Shown: in pieces, positions 44,534 to 52,844 of the stretch | Numbering within the stretch: the stretch's first letter is position 1 | How the letters are laid out: the number at the start of each line of letters is the position of its first letter | Origin: Zoogloea sp044344315 | Lineage (GTDB): Bacteria > Pseudomonadota > Gammaproteobacteria > Burkholderiales > Rhodocyclaceae | Direction: 5' to 3' | Length of the DNA stretch: 64,000 nucleotides | Assembly: GCF_044344315.1 (NCBI RefSeq) | Contig: NZ_JBIJDC010000011.1 | Location: 3,736-67,735, forward strand | Position numbers and translations under genes: made by a program | Notes under the pieces: generated by a model | What the model was told of the DNA's origin: nothing | What the model saw: the letters and a program-made list of their open reading frames with translations, nothing else | The model's database searches: none

Positions 44534-45088
44534 ATGAAAACCATCGGAATATTCTTCGGTACCGAAACCGGCACCACCCGCCTGATCGCCAAGAAGATCC
44601 AGCGCAAGCTCGGCGACGAGATCGCCGCCAAGCCACTCAACGTGAATCGCATCAGCGTGGACGACATGCTGCAGTACGACGCGCTGATTCTCGGCACCCC
44701 GAGCTATGGCGTGGGGGCGATCCCCGGGCGTGGCGCCGGTTGCCAGGAGGCCAGCTGGGAGGAGTTTCTGGCCAAGGCCGGTACGCCGGACTTCTCCGGC
44801 AAGCGGATCGCTTTTTTCGGACTGGGTGCCCAGGAGCGTTATGCCGAGCGCTTCGCCAACTCCCTGTTCCGCCTGTATGAAGTCTTCAAGGGCTTCGGGG
44901 CGGAGATTGTCGGCAGCTGGAGCACCGACGGCTACACCTTCGAGCACTCGGCCTCGGTCGAGGACGGCCGCTTCGTCGGCCTGGTGATCGACGAACGTAC
45001 CCAGGGCATGCTGACCAATGAGCGGCTGGATGCCTGGCTGGCGGAGATCACACCCCTGCTGCGGGAGAAGCTCGGCGAGCCGGCCTGA
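44534..45088 (+). CDS. Flavodoxin
   Basis: A 184-residue FMN electron carrier. The phosphate-binding loop is GTETGTT (9-15), the second FMN loop is TPSYGVGAIPGRGAG, and the third is FGLGAQERYAERFANS. Length is that of a long-chain flavodoxin. The start at 44534 is the first ATG consistent with the fold; the upstream in-frame part overlaps no recognisable domain. Its partner is not obvious; no nitrogenase or related genes are in the window. Confidence 0.92.
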   Translation: MKTIGIFFGTETGTTRLIAKKIQRKLGDEIAAKPLNVNRISVDDMLQYDALILGTPSYGVGAIPGRGAGCQEASWEEFLAKAGTPDFSGKRIAFFGLGAQERYAERFANSLFRLYEVFKGFGAEIVGSWSTDGYTFEHSASVEDGRFVGLVIDERTQGMLTNERLDAWLAEITPLLREKLGEPA

Positions 45089-45108
45089 CCGGGCCTCTCC
45101 CGGCTGCG

Positions 45109-45876
45109 TCACGCGGCGCCGTCGGGCTTGCGATGCGCCCAGCTGGTCATGCGCTTCTCGACGAAGGCGAACAGTTCGTACATCACCACCCCCATCACGC
45201 CGATCACAATCAGGCCGGCGAAGACCAGGGGCATGTTCATGGACGAGCTGGCCGACATCATCAGGTAGCCGATGCCCAGGTTGGAGGCCACCGTTTCGGC
45301 GATCACCGAGCCCACGAAGGCCAGGGTGATGGCCACCTTGAGGGACGCGAAGAAGTAGGGCATGGCCCGCGGCAGGCCAACCTTGCCGAGGATGTCGATG
45401 CGCGAGGCGCCGAGGGAGCGCAGCACATCCTCCAGCTCCGGCTCCAGGGTGGCCAGACCGGTGGCCACGTTGACCACCACCGGGAAGAAGGAGATCAGGA
45501 AGGCGGTGAGGATGGCCGGCACGGTGCCGATGCCGAACCACACCACCAGCACCGGCACGAAGGCCACCTTGGGGATGGAGTTGAAGCCCACCAGCAGCGG
45601 GTACATGGCCCGATAGAGCAGGGGTGAGGAGCCCACCGCCATGCCGATCAGCAGCCCCACCGCCACAGCGATGGCAAAACCGGCCAGGGTGGTGATGAAG
45701 GTCTGGGTGGCGTGCATCATGATGGGTTCGAACTGTTCGACGCCCACTTTCCACACGGCGCTGGGTGCGGGCAGCAGGAACTCGGGCACCTCAAAGCCCA
45801 CGCAGATCAGCTCCCACAGCAGGAACATGCCGGCCACCACCAGCCAGGGGGCGGCCTTTACGAGATTCACTTTCAT
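45109..45876 (-). CDS. ABC transporter permease (NMT1/taurine type)
   Basis: A 255-residue permease of the SsuC/TauC/ThiX type. Six hydrophobic segments are visible, with the ATPase-contact motif EPELEDVLRSLGASRIDIL around residues 142-160. The start at 45876 follows an AAGGAA site; an earlier start would overlap the ATPase gene. It is the last gene of a three-gene importer operon transcribed leftwards. Substrate unknown. Confidence 0.9.
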   Translation of the reverse strand: MKVNLVKAAPWLVVAGMFLLWELICVGFEVPEFLLPAPSAVWKVGVEQFEPIMMHATQTFITTLAGFAIAVAVGLLIGMAVGSSPLLYRAMYPLLVGFNSIPKVAFVPVLVVWFGIGTVPAILTAFLISFFPVVVNVATGLATLEPELEDVLRSLGASRIDILGKVGLPRAMPYFFASLKVAITLAFVGSVIAETVASNLGIGYLMMSASSSMNMPLVFAGLIVIGVMGVVMYELFAFVEKRMTSWAHRKPDGAA

Positions 45877-45889
45877 GCTCTGATTCCTT

Positions 45890-46669
45890 TCAGGACGCGC
45901 GCACGCGGCCGATGTGCTCGCGCAGTTCGTGCACATAGCCGGCAAAGCTGTCGGTGTAGGTCACGTCCAGGTCACGGGGGCGCGGCAGGTCGATCTCGCG
46001 GCGCACCAGGATGCGCCCGGGGCGCTTGCTCATCACGTACACGGTGTCAGCCAGGAAGACCGCCTCGCGCAGGTCGTGGGTGACGAGGATGACGGTGAAG
46101 GGCTGCTGCTGCCACAGGTCACGCAACATGCACCACAGCTCCTCCCGGGTGAAGGCGTCGAGGGCACCGAAGGGCTCGTCGAGCATCAGCAGGCGGGGCT
46201 GGTGGATGAGTGCCCGGCAGATGGAGGCACGCTGCTGCATGCCGCCGGAGAGCTCCCAGGGGAATTTGTCCTCGAAACCGGCCAGCCCCACCTTGGCGAG
46301 CAACTGGCGGGCCTCGGCCTCGTAGCGGACACGCTCCTTTTTGAGGGTGGAGCGGTAGGGCTCGACGATCTCCAGGGGCAGCATCACGTTGTCCAGCGTG
46401 GTGCGCCAGGGCAGCAGATTGGAGTTCTGGAAGGCCATGCCAACGATCTTCAGGGGACCGCCTACCTGGCGACCGTCCACATACACATAGCCGCCGGAGG
46501 GCATGCGCAGGCCGGAGATGAGCTTCATGAGGGTGGATTTTCCGCAGCCGGAGGGGCCGACCACGGCGACGAACTCACCCTCCTTCACCTCCAGGCTGAC
46601 ATCCTCGATGGCCAGGGCGCCGCCCGGCGCGTAGGCGAGATCGACGTTCTCGAATTTGACGAAAGACAT
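45890..46669 (-). CDS. ABC transporter ATPase (NMT1/taurine type)
   Basis: A 259-residue ATPase. Walker A is GPSGCGKST (39-47), the Q-loop is in VGMAFQNSNLLPWRT, the signature is LSGGMQQRASI and Walker B is LLMLDEPFGALD. The gene order is binding protein, ATPase, permease. A palindromic repeat lies between this gene and the binding-protein gene, so stoichiometry of the products may be set by it. The permease gene starts 13 bp after its stop. Confidence 0.92.
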   Translation of the reverse strand: MSFVKFENVDLAYAPGGALAIEDVSLEVKEGEFVAVVGPSGCGKSTLMKLISGLRMPSGGYVYVDGRQVGGPLKIVGMAFQNSNLLPWRTTLDNVMLPLEIVEPYRSTLKKERVRYEAEARQLLAKVGLAGFEDKFPWELSGGMQQRASICRALIHQPRLLMLDEPFGALDAFTREELWCMLRDLWQQQPFTVILVTHDLREAVFLADTVYVMSKRPGRILVRREIDLPRPRDLDVTYTDSFAGYVHELREHIGRVRAS

Positions 46670-46729
46670 GGGGGACTTTCTGAATGGGATGGAACGGAGC
46701 AAGGCTGTGGGACGCTGCGGGGGCTTTTG

Positions 46730-46824
46730 GCGGGTGACTTCAGTCGCCCGCGGACTTCGAATAACGGTTTGCCCGTGATCGGCGCGCGGATGGGCGACTG
46801 AAGTCGCCCCTACAGTCGCCCCTA
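46730..46824 (+). repeat. Interspersed palindromic repeat, type A, copy 3
   Basis: GACTTCAGTCGCCC (46736-46749) and GGGCGACTGAAGTC (46792-46805) form perfect 14-bp arms, and the loop between them aligns with copies 1 and 2. A second partial CAGTCGCCCCTACA is duplicated directly after the right arm. It sits inside the transporter operon, between binding protein and ATPase. Confidence 0.78.
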
Positions 46825-46857
46825 CACGGAGCCCACAGCCCGATGGCGCGAGCCGGG

Positions 46858-47889
46858 CTACAGGCTGCGTTCGGCCCGGGCGGGCAGGAAGGCAGGGTTG
46901 AACAGCTCGGCGGCGGTGGGCACTTTGGGCAGGGCGTAGGCCTCGGCGGTCTCGGCGATGGAGCGCTTGAGACGATCGGCGGTGACGGCACCCAGGCCGT
47001 TCTGCTTGACCTCGGCCGTCACCACGCTGGTATCAAGGGCCAGCTTGAGGCGGCGGGTTTCGAGGGCCAGATCGATCAGCGGGTCGCGCTCCTTGACGGC
47101 CGGAATGGCGGCGTCGGGCTTGGCGATGGTCTCCTTGAGCGCCTTGTTGAAGGCGCGCAGGAAAGCTTCGATGGCCTTGGGCTTCTCGGCGATCAGCTTG
47201 GGACTGGCGATGATGGCGTTGCCGTAGAGCTCGACGCCGTAATCCGGATAGCGCAGGGCCACGATGTCGGCCGGCTTGACCCCGCGGGCCTCCAGGTTGA
47301 GCAGGCTGGTGAAGTAGAAGCCGGTGATGCCGTCCACATCGCCCCGGGCCAGCAGGGTTTCGCGGATGGCCGGGTCCACCGACTGCCACTTGACCGCATC
47401 CACCGCCAGCCCGTTGGACTTGGCAAAGGCCGGCCAGGCCTTGCGGCCGGCATCGAAGATCGGCGCAGCGAGGGTCTTGCCGGCCAGGTCGGCGGGTTTG
47501 CTGACGCCGCTCTTCTTCAGGGTAAAGACCGCCGCCGGGGTGGCGTTATAGACCATGTACACCGCCTGGATCTTGGAGCCGGGCGTCTTGGCGTCGTACT
47601 CGACCAGCGCATTGAAGTCGGCAAAACCCATCTCGTAGGCGCCGGTGGCAACGCGGGTCACCGCCCCCGCCGAGCCGTTGCCGGCGTCGATGGTCACGTC
47701 CAGGCCTTCGGCTGCGAAGTAGCCCTTGCTCTTGGCCAGCAGGAAGGGTGCCGAGGGGCCTTCGAAGCGCCAGTCGAGGGTGAACTTCAGCTTGACCGGC
47801 TCGTCCGCGAGGGCCGGGGCGGCGATCAGGGGGGCGACAAGGGCGGCAGCAAGCAGCAGGCGACGGGACGCGCTGAAAGGGTGCGACAT
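46858..47889 (-). CDS. ABC transporter substrate-binding protein (NMT1/ThiY-like)
   Basis: A 343-residue periplasmic protein. Signal peptide at about residues 1-26 (SRRLLLAAALVAPLIAAPALA). The mature start KLKFTLDWRFEGPSAPFLLAKSKG and IDAGNGSAGAV are typical of NMT1 proteins that bind pyrimidine precursors, sulfonates or related small molecules. The start at 47889 is chosen by the GGAG site nine bases upstream. It heads the importer operon and is divergent from the Tsx-like channel gene, which suggests a common small substrate crossing both membranes. The ligand is not known. Confidence 0.85.
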   Translation of the reverse strand: MSHPFSASRRLLLAAALVAPLIAAPALADEPVKLKFTLDWRFEGPSAPFLLAKSKGYFAAEGLDVTIDAGNGSAGAVTRVATGAYEMGFADFNALVEYDAKTPGSKIQAVYMVYNATPAAVFTLKKSGVSKPADLAGKTLAAPIFDAGRKAWPAFAKSNGLAVDAVKWQSVDPAIRETLLARGDVDGITGFYFTSLLNLEARGVKPADIVALRYPDYGVELYGNAIIASPKLIAEKPKAIEAFLRAFNKALKETIAKPDAAIPAVKERDPLIDLALETRRLKLALDTSVVTAEVKQNGLGAVTADRLKRSIAETAEAYALPKVPTAAELFNPAFLPARAERSL

Positions 47890-48304
47890 GGCGGACAACT
47901 CCAGGAAGTGAAAGGCGGGAGAAAGCGGGGACTACATGCCCGGCTCACTCTGCAACCTCCGTGCCATCTCGCAAGACCATGATTTTAATGACAGTTTTTT
48001 GACAGCCCGGAAACTCCACCGAAAAAGGGCCGGTTCAGCCCGCAAAATGGGGCGCAAACCACGCCCCGACATGGTGCGAGGGGCCATTTCATGCACCCGT
48101 CGCGTGCATGCAAAAACCATATACCGATACGTAAAGATTGTTTATTTTCAAATGGATATAGTCAATTGAAGTATATCCATCGGGTGATGAAGGATATCGC
48201 CAAGACAGCCCTGCTCCCCTGCTAGATTCGGTCCCAGGACTTGCCCGTCCCTTGCTGGGCGGGTCAACCGACCGATCCTTGCCAACATGAATCAGGAGCC
48301 CACC
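47890..48304. other. Divergent regulatory region between importer and Tsx-like genes
   Basis: A 415-bp, AT-richer region. It contains a direct repeat TGACAG (47989-47994 and 48000-48005), a 7-bp inverted repeat CATGCAC with GTGCATG (around 48090-48110), and a stronger inverted repeat listed separately. No riboswitch that I recognise is present. The region should hold both promoters. Confidence 0.45.
48152..48180. promoter_or_regulatory. Operator-like inverted repeat upstream of the Tsx-like gene
   Basis: ATGGATATA (48152-48160) and TATATCCAT (48172-48180) are perfect 9-bp arms around 11 bases. Its AT content and position 125 bp before the Tsx-like start suggest a repressor or activator site. 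Confidence 0.5.
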
Positions 48305-49168
48305 ATGAAGTTCTCGAAGAAGAAGTGCCTTGCCGCAACCCTGCTGGCCGCCTGTGCCGGCACCGCCAGTGCCGCCAACTGGAGCGACACCTATGTCGGC
48401 TATCGCTGGGGCGCCAACTTTGCCGAGCCCTTCGGCAAGACCGACATCTCCAAGAGCATCGTCAATCTGGCGCATGTGAGTGGCTACAAGTACGGCACCA
48501 ACTTCTTCAACGCGGACCTTCTGATGTCCGACAGCAAGGATCCGTCGGCCCCGGGCTCCAAGTCCGGCGCCCAGGAGATCTACATCGTCTATCGCCACAC
48601 CCTGGACCTGGGCAAGGTCACCGGTAGCGACTTCAAGTTCGGGCCGATCCGCGGCTTCGGCCTCACCGGCGGTTTCGACGTGAACACCAAGAACGATGCC
48701 GGCTACAACTCCAAGAAACGCATGATCGTGGCCGGCCCCACGATGATGATGGACGTGCCCGGCTTCCTCAACGTGAGCCTGCTTTACCTGTGGGAGAGCA
48801 ACGCTCCCTACAGCAAGTTCAGCCACACCCAGACCGACCGCTACAGCTACGACGTGCACCCCATGCTCAACCTGGCCTGGGGCATCCCCTTCAATCTGGG
48901 CCCGGTGCCCCTGTCCTTCGAGGGCTTTGCCAACTTCATCGCCGCCAAGGGCAAGAACGAGTTTGGCGCCAATACTGCAGCCGAAACCAACATCGACATG
49001 CAGGTCATGTATGACGTGAGCCCGCACATCGGTGCCGCCGCCAAGACCTTCAAGGTCGGCCTGGAGTACCAGTACTGGCGCAACAAGTTCGGCAACAACC
49101 ACAACGGCCCGGCCGGCGACGGCGCCTTCGCCAAGACCACCATGATCCGCGCCGAATACCACTTCTGA
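48305..49168 (+). CDS. Tsx/OmpK-type nucleoside-specific outer-membrane channel
   Basis: A 287-residue outer-membrane barrel of the Tsx family. A signal peptide spans about 1-23 (LAATLLAACAGTASA before ANWSD). WSDTYVGYRWGANFAEP and the final strand MIRAEYHF, ending in phenylalanine, are characteristic. The start at 48305 is set by an AGGAGCC site; an earlier ATG at 48287 lies on that site. Tsx channels pass nucleosides and related molecules, so it may supply either the divergent importer or the purine transporter. Confidence 0.85.
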   Translation: MKFSKKKCLAATLLAACAGTASAANWSDTYVGYRWGANFAEPFGKTDISKSIVNLAHVSGYKYGTNFFNADLLMSDSKDPSAPGSKSGAQEIYIVYRHTLDLGKVTGSDFKFGPIRGFGLTGGFDVNTKNDAGYNSKKRMIVAGPTMMMDVPGFLNVSLLYLWESNAPYSKFSHTQTDRYSYDVHPMLNLAWGIPFNLGPVPLSFEGFANFIAAKGKNEFGANTAAETNIDMQVMYDVSPHIGAAAKTFKVGLEYQYWRNKFGNNHNGPAGDGAFAKTTMIRAEYHF

Positions 49169-49184
49169 GCGCGCGCTGACGACA

Positions 49185-49214
49185 AGAGGCCGGCCCGGCG
49201 GGTGTCGGGCCTCT
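49185..49214. terminator. Bidirectional hairpin between convergent genes
   Basis: AGAGGCC (49185-49191) and GGCCTCT (49208-49214) form a 7-bp stem between the ends of the Tsx-like gene and sfsA. No T-run, so weak support. Confidence 0.4.
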
Positions 49215-49220
49215 ACCTCC

Positions 49221-49940
49221 TCAAGCCGGCTGGCAAGGAAGCTCCACCCCAAGCCTGCGCACCAGTTCGATACCCCGAAGATCCATGCGGGCGCCCAGTG
49301 CCAGCACCTCCACCCCGGCCGCCAGGGCCGCCCGCAAGGCCCGGCCGTAGTCCGGATCAATGTGATCGGCAGGGCGCACGGCGTCCACGTCGCCCCGTTG
49401 CACGCAGAACACCAGCACCGCCCGGTGGCCGGCGGCCACCATGGCCGACATCTCGCGCAGGTGGCGGGCACCGCGGGTGGTCACGGCATCGGGAAAGTAG
49501 CCGATCCGCCCCTCCACCGCGGCGGTGACGTTCTTCACCTCCACGTAGCAGTCGGGTCGCCCCGCGCCGCACAGGAGCAGATCGATGCGGCTGCCCTCGC
49601 CGTACTTCACCTCCGGCCGGATTGCGTCATAGCCCAGCAGCTCAGGCACCCGGCCCAGCTCGATGGCCTCGCGGACCAGAGCGTTGCTGCGCCCGGTGTG
49701 CACGCCAACGATCACCCCCGGTGCGGTTTCCACCAGCTCCCAGGTCCATGCCAGCTTGCGCGCCGGGTTGGTGGCCGGCGACAGCCACACCCGGCTGCCG
49801 GGCGCCTTGCAGCCCTGCATGGAGCCGGTGTTGGGGCAATGGGCGGTGAGCAGTTGCCCGTCGGCGGTCTCCACGTCCACCAGGAAGCGCTGGTAGCGGC
49901 GCAGCAATCGCGCCTCGAGGAGGGGAGTGGGGAAATGCAT
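49221..49940 (-). CDS. sfsA: SfsA family DNA/RNA-binding protein (sugar fermentation stimulation)
   Basis: A 239-residue protein of the SfsA family. An N-terminal OB-like part has LLRRYQRFLVDV and HCPNTGSMQGC. A PD-(D/E)XK-like core has GSRIDLLL with YVEVKNVTAA, and VFCVQRGDVDA follows. The acidic and lysine residues of the nuclease-like site are present. Reported E. coli SfsA roles are regulation of maltose metabolism and nucleic-acid binding or cleavage; the role here is unclear. Converges with the Tsx-like gene. Confidence 0.92.
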   Translation of the reverse strand: MHFPTPLLEARLLRRYQRFLVDVETADGQLLTAHCPNTGSMQGCKAPGSRVWLSPATNPARKLAWTWELVETAPGVIVGVHTGRSNALVREAIELGRVPELLGYDAIRPEVKYGEGSRIDLLLCGAGRPDCYVEVKNVTAAVEGRIGYFPDAVTTRGARHLREMSAMVAAGHRAVLVFCVQRGDVDAVRPADHIDPDYGRALRAALAAGVEVLALGARMDLRGIELVRRLGVELPCQPA

Positions 49941-50015
49941 GGCGGGCAGCCCGTTCAGACGAGGCCGCCATGATGGCAGGGCCGGCAGGCGCTCGGCCAG
50001 CCCCTGGGCGCAGCC

Positions 50016-52619
50016 CTAGCCGGCGGTGATGCCGGTTTCGTCACCCAGCCGCGCTGACAGCTTGTCGGCCGACAGCAGCAGCAGGAGCTCGCCACCCTGG
50101 CCGGCATCGGTCTTGACGATGCTGTCCACCAGGCTGGCGCTCCCCTGGAACAGGCCGGCAACCGGCTGGATCAGGGACACGGGGACTTCCGGGATCTCGC
50201 CGAGTTCATCCACCAGCAAACCGAGGCGCTGGCCATTTGTGGCGCCGCGGACAATGACGATCTGGCTCGGTGTGCCGGCGCGCTCACCGTGCACGTAGTC
50301 GCGCAGGTCCACCACCATGATGGGATCGCCCTCGTACATCACGCAGCCGCGCACGTGGGCCGGCAGGCCGGGCAGCGTGGTAATGCGCTGGATGTCGATG
50401 GATTCGACGATGTCGCTGGAGTGCATGCCGTACCAGCTGCCGCCTATGTGGAAAGTGGCCAGCTCGACGGTAACGTCACCGGGCGCGCCCTTGAGGTGGC
50501 GGATCACGCCGCTGCGGGCGGCGCTCGGGGTTTGACCGATGGTGTTCTCGTCGGCGTCGGTGAGAGGGATGAGGACCACCGCCACCACGTCGTTGCGATA
50601 GGCGTCATCAGGGCCCTTGTACTCCCGGTAACCGGCCGACATGCGCGCCGCTGCCGCGTGAAGTCGCCCGCCGTGGGCGACGATGCCGCTGCAGGAGGCT
50701 CCCGGGGGCAGTTCGAAATACTCGGCGGGCAAGTCGAGCCGGCTGCCCAGGGCAGGTGCGTCCGGGCCGGCGCTGGCGATGACCAGCCCATCCGGCCCGA
50801 CGAACACGGCGATGCCGGCGTGGGGGTCGTCGGGCGCCGCCTCGGGCAGACAGTCGGCCAGCATGGCCGCCAGCTGGGGCGCCGAATCGAAGACGATGGC
50901 AATGCCACCCACCACCCGGTGGCTGCGCACCGGGTCGCGCACCGCGGCGCCGTAGATGTAGGTCGGGCGGCCCGCATACATGGGTGTCGCCGCGAAGGCA
51001 GAGACGCAGTAGGCCTGGGGGTTGTCCAGAGCGAGGGTGCGAGCCACCCACTCGTCACCCAGCGTACGGCCGACCAGCGCGGTGGCCTCCGGGTCGGACA
51101 CCGCCACCACGCGCCCCTCCGCGTCAAACAGGATGAGGTTGGAATAAACGGTGTACAGCCCGTTGATGGTGCGCAGGATGGGCGTCAGGCGGGCGGCCGC
51201 TTCGGCCGGTGGCAGGGTGCTGGCGAGGGCATTGCGGACGGCCGTGCTCAGGGCCCACCAGCGGCAGTCGTTGGCCCGCTCGTAGAGGTTGCGGTCCATG
51301 ATGTCGATGGCCAGGCCGGCGCGGGCCGCACAGTCGCGCAGGATGGTGGTCACCACGGTCTCATGCAGGTTGGCGATGGAGCGCTCGAAGATGTCCTTGG
51401 TGCGGGCACCCGTGTTGCTGATCTCCCACAGCAGGGTCTTGGAGAAGGACGCGTTGATGCCCTGGGCGGCCCGCCCCTGACGGCAGCTCTGGCGCACATT
51501 GCCATTCCATACGGCGCGGTTGAGTTCGCGCTGGATGGCCTCGGCCTGGCGGGGGATGAGCTGCAGCGCCTCGGAGAACAGCGCGGGGCTGTCCATCACC
51601 TGGCCGAGCACCGCCGGCGGGATGTTCTCGAGGGCACGCGCGGCCGGCGTTTCAAAGGCGTATTCGACGGGCACCATCACATGCCCCTGCCAGCCCGGCC
51701 CGAAGTAGCCCTGGTAGCCGCGGGTGGAGCGGGTGGCGGCCAGGTATTCGCGGCCGGCAAAGCGCAGCACCCGCGAGGGCGCCGAGGCGTCGGCATCGAG
51801 CGGCGCGCCCACGGGCACCTGCCAGGGGTCGCTGGACGCCATGACGACACCGTGGGCATCCAGCAGGGTGATCACCGCCCAGTCATCGTCGGTACGCAGG
51901 TTCTGGAAGATGCGTTCGCATTCGTTGTGGAAGCGGAAGACCAGGCACAGCACGCCCACCGCCTCGCTGCGGCCCGCCGGGCACACCCGCCAGGCGTAGA
52001 TCAGGGCCGGCGCGCCGGGCCGCAGGTCGGTCGGCCCGTAATACTCCACATAGGCTGCGTCACTGGTGAGGGCCTCATGCAGCAGCGGATCACCCGCCTG
52101 GGTTACCGGATGGGTCTCGTCGAGCTGACACAGCACCCTGCCGTGCCGGTCGAGCAGCAGGATATCGGCGTAAACCGAATACTTGGCCACGTACTCCCGG
52201 AAGCGGGCCAGGATGCGCTGGCGCTCGCCCTCATCCTCCATGCCGGCGCCCTCGCTGGCCGCCTCGGCATAGGCGCACAGGTCGCTGTCGGTGGCCAGGA
52301 AGCCGATATCGGCTGTGCGTTCGAAGAGGTTGCGCACCAGGATGTCGATGCTCACCTGGGCGCGGGCCGACAGGTCTTCGGCCACCTTGCGCCGCGACTC
52401 GGTGGCCAGACTGTTGAGCAGGGTACCGGTGAGCTGGGCGAAGGCTGCGCGCATGCCGGTGATTTCGGTGCCGGTGCCGGACAGCTGGCCCAGCACGGTC
52501 AGGTTGTCCCAGACGGCCTGGAGGGTCTGGAGCGACTCCCGATAGGTCTCCACCTCCGGCATGTGGCGCACGATGCGCGCCAGATCACCCTCGAAATCGA
52601 CGCCCTTCCAGTTAGTCAT
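50016..52619 (-). CDS. Double-cache sensor protein with C-terminal CheW domain
   Basis: An 867-residue protein without any membrane segment. It is made of two related sensory halves and a CheW-like domain. The repeat is seen in RNLFERTADIGFLATDSDL (from about residue 96) and RNLYERANDCRWWALS (from about 443), about 347 residues apart. Each half continues with cache-like features (VLLFDAEGRVVAVSDPE; LLLDRHGRVLCQLDETH). The CheW domain covers about 718-867, with VELATFHIGGSWYGM and LGLLVDELGEI. The start at 52619 follows GGAGAGG. It could deliver ligand information directly to a CheA complex. No cheA or receptor gene is nearby. Confidence 0.8.
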   Translation of the reverse strand: MTNWKGVDFEGDLARIVRHMPEVETYRESLQTLQAVWDNLTVLGQLSGTGTEITGMRAAFAQLTGTLLNSLATESRRKVAEDLSARAQVSIDILVRNLFERTADIGFLATDSDLCAYAEAASEGAGMEDEGERQRILARFREYVAKYSVYADILLLDRHGRVLCQLDETHPVTQAGDPLLHEALTSDAAYVEYYGPTDLRPGAPALIYAWRVCPAGRSEAVGVLCLVFRFHNECERIFQNLRTDDDWAVITLLDAHGVVMASSDPWQVPVGAPLDADASAPSRVLRFAGREYLAATRSTRGYQGYFGPGWQGHVMVPVEYAFETPAARALENIPPAVLGQVMDSPALFSEALQLIPRQAEAIQRELNRAVWNGNVRQSCRQGRAAQGINASFSKTLLWEISNTGARTKDIFERSIANLHETVVTTILRDCAARAGLAIDIMDRNLYERANDCRWWALSTAVRNALASTLPPAEAAARLTPILRTINGLYTVYSNLILFDAEGRVVAVSDPEATALVGRTLGDEWVARTLALDNPQAYCVSAFAATPMYAGRPTYIYGAAVRDPVRSHRVVGGIAIVFDSAPQLAAMLADCLPEAAPDDPHAGIAVFVGPDGLVIASAGPDAPALGSRLDLPAEYFELPPGASCSGIVAHGGRLHAAAARMSAGYREYKGPDDAYRNDVVAVVLIPLTDADENTIGQTPSAARSGVIRHLKGAPGDVTVELATFHIGGSWYGMHSSDIVESIDIQRITTLPGLPAHVRGCVMYEGDPIMVVDLRDYVHGERAGTPSQIVIVRGATNGQRLGLLVDELGEIPEVPVSLIQPVAGLFQGSASLVDSIVKTDAGQGGELLLLLSADKLSARLGDETGITAG

Positions 52620-52844
52620 ACTTTGCCTCTCCGGTTCAGGATTGCTGGGACAGCCCATCATTACGGCGGCCAGCAAAACAGGTTGAGCCTCGGGAATAAA
52701 ATAATCCCGCAACGCAACAATCTGCGAGACCAAGCTCCCCGTCGCCCCCTCATCGCCGTATCATCTGCCCAAGATGCAGACCGGATGCGGCTTTCGGGCA
52801 GCCATCCCGTTCTGTGGCAGATCCGACTCCAGCCAGGCCAAGCC

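Noticed and set aside
50289..52844. Very long open frame on the plus strand opposite the CheW-cache gene
   Set aside because: It is a GC-rich antisense shadow, with histidine- and glycine-rich composition and no domain. Only its last 228 codons, from 52845, are a real gene (rquA).
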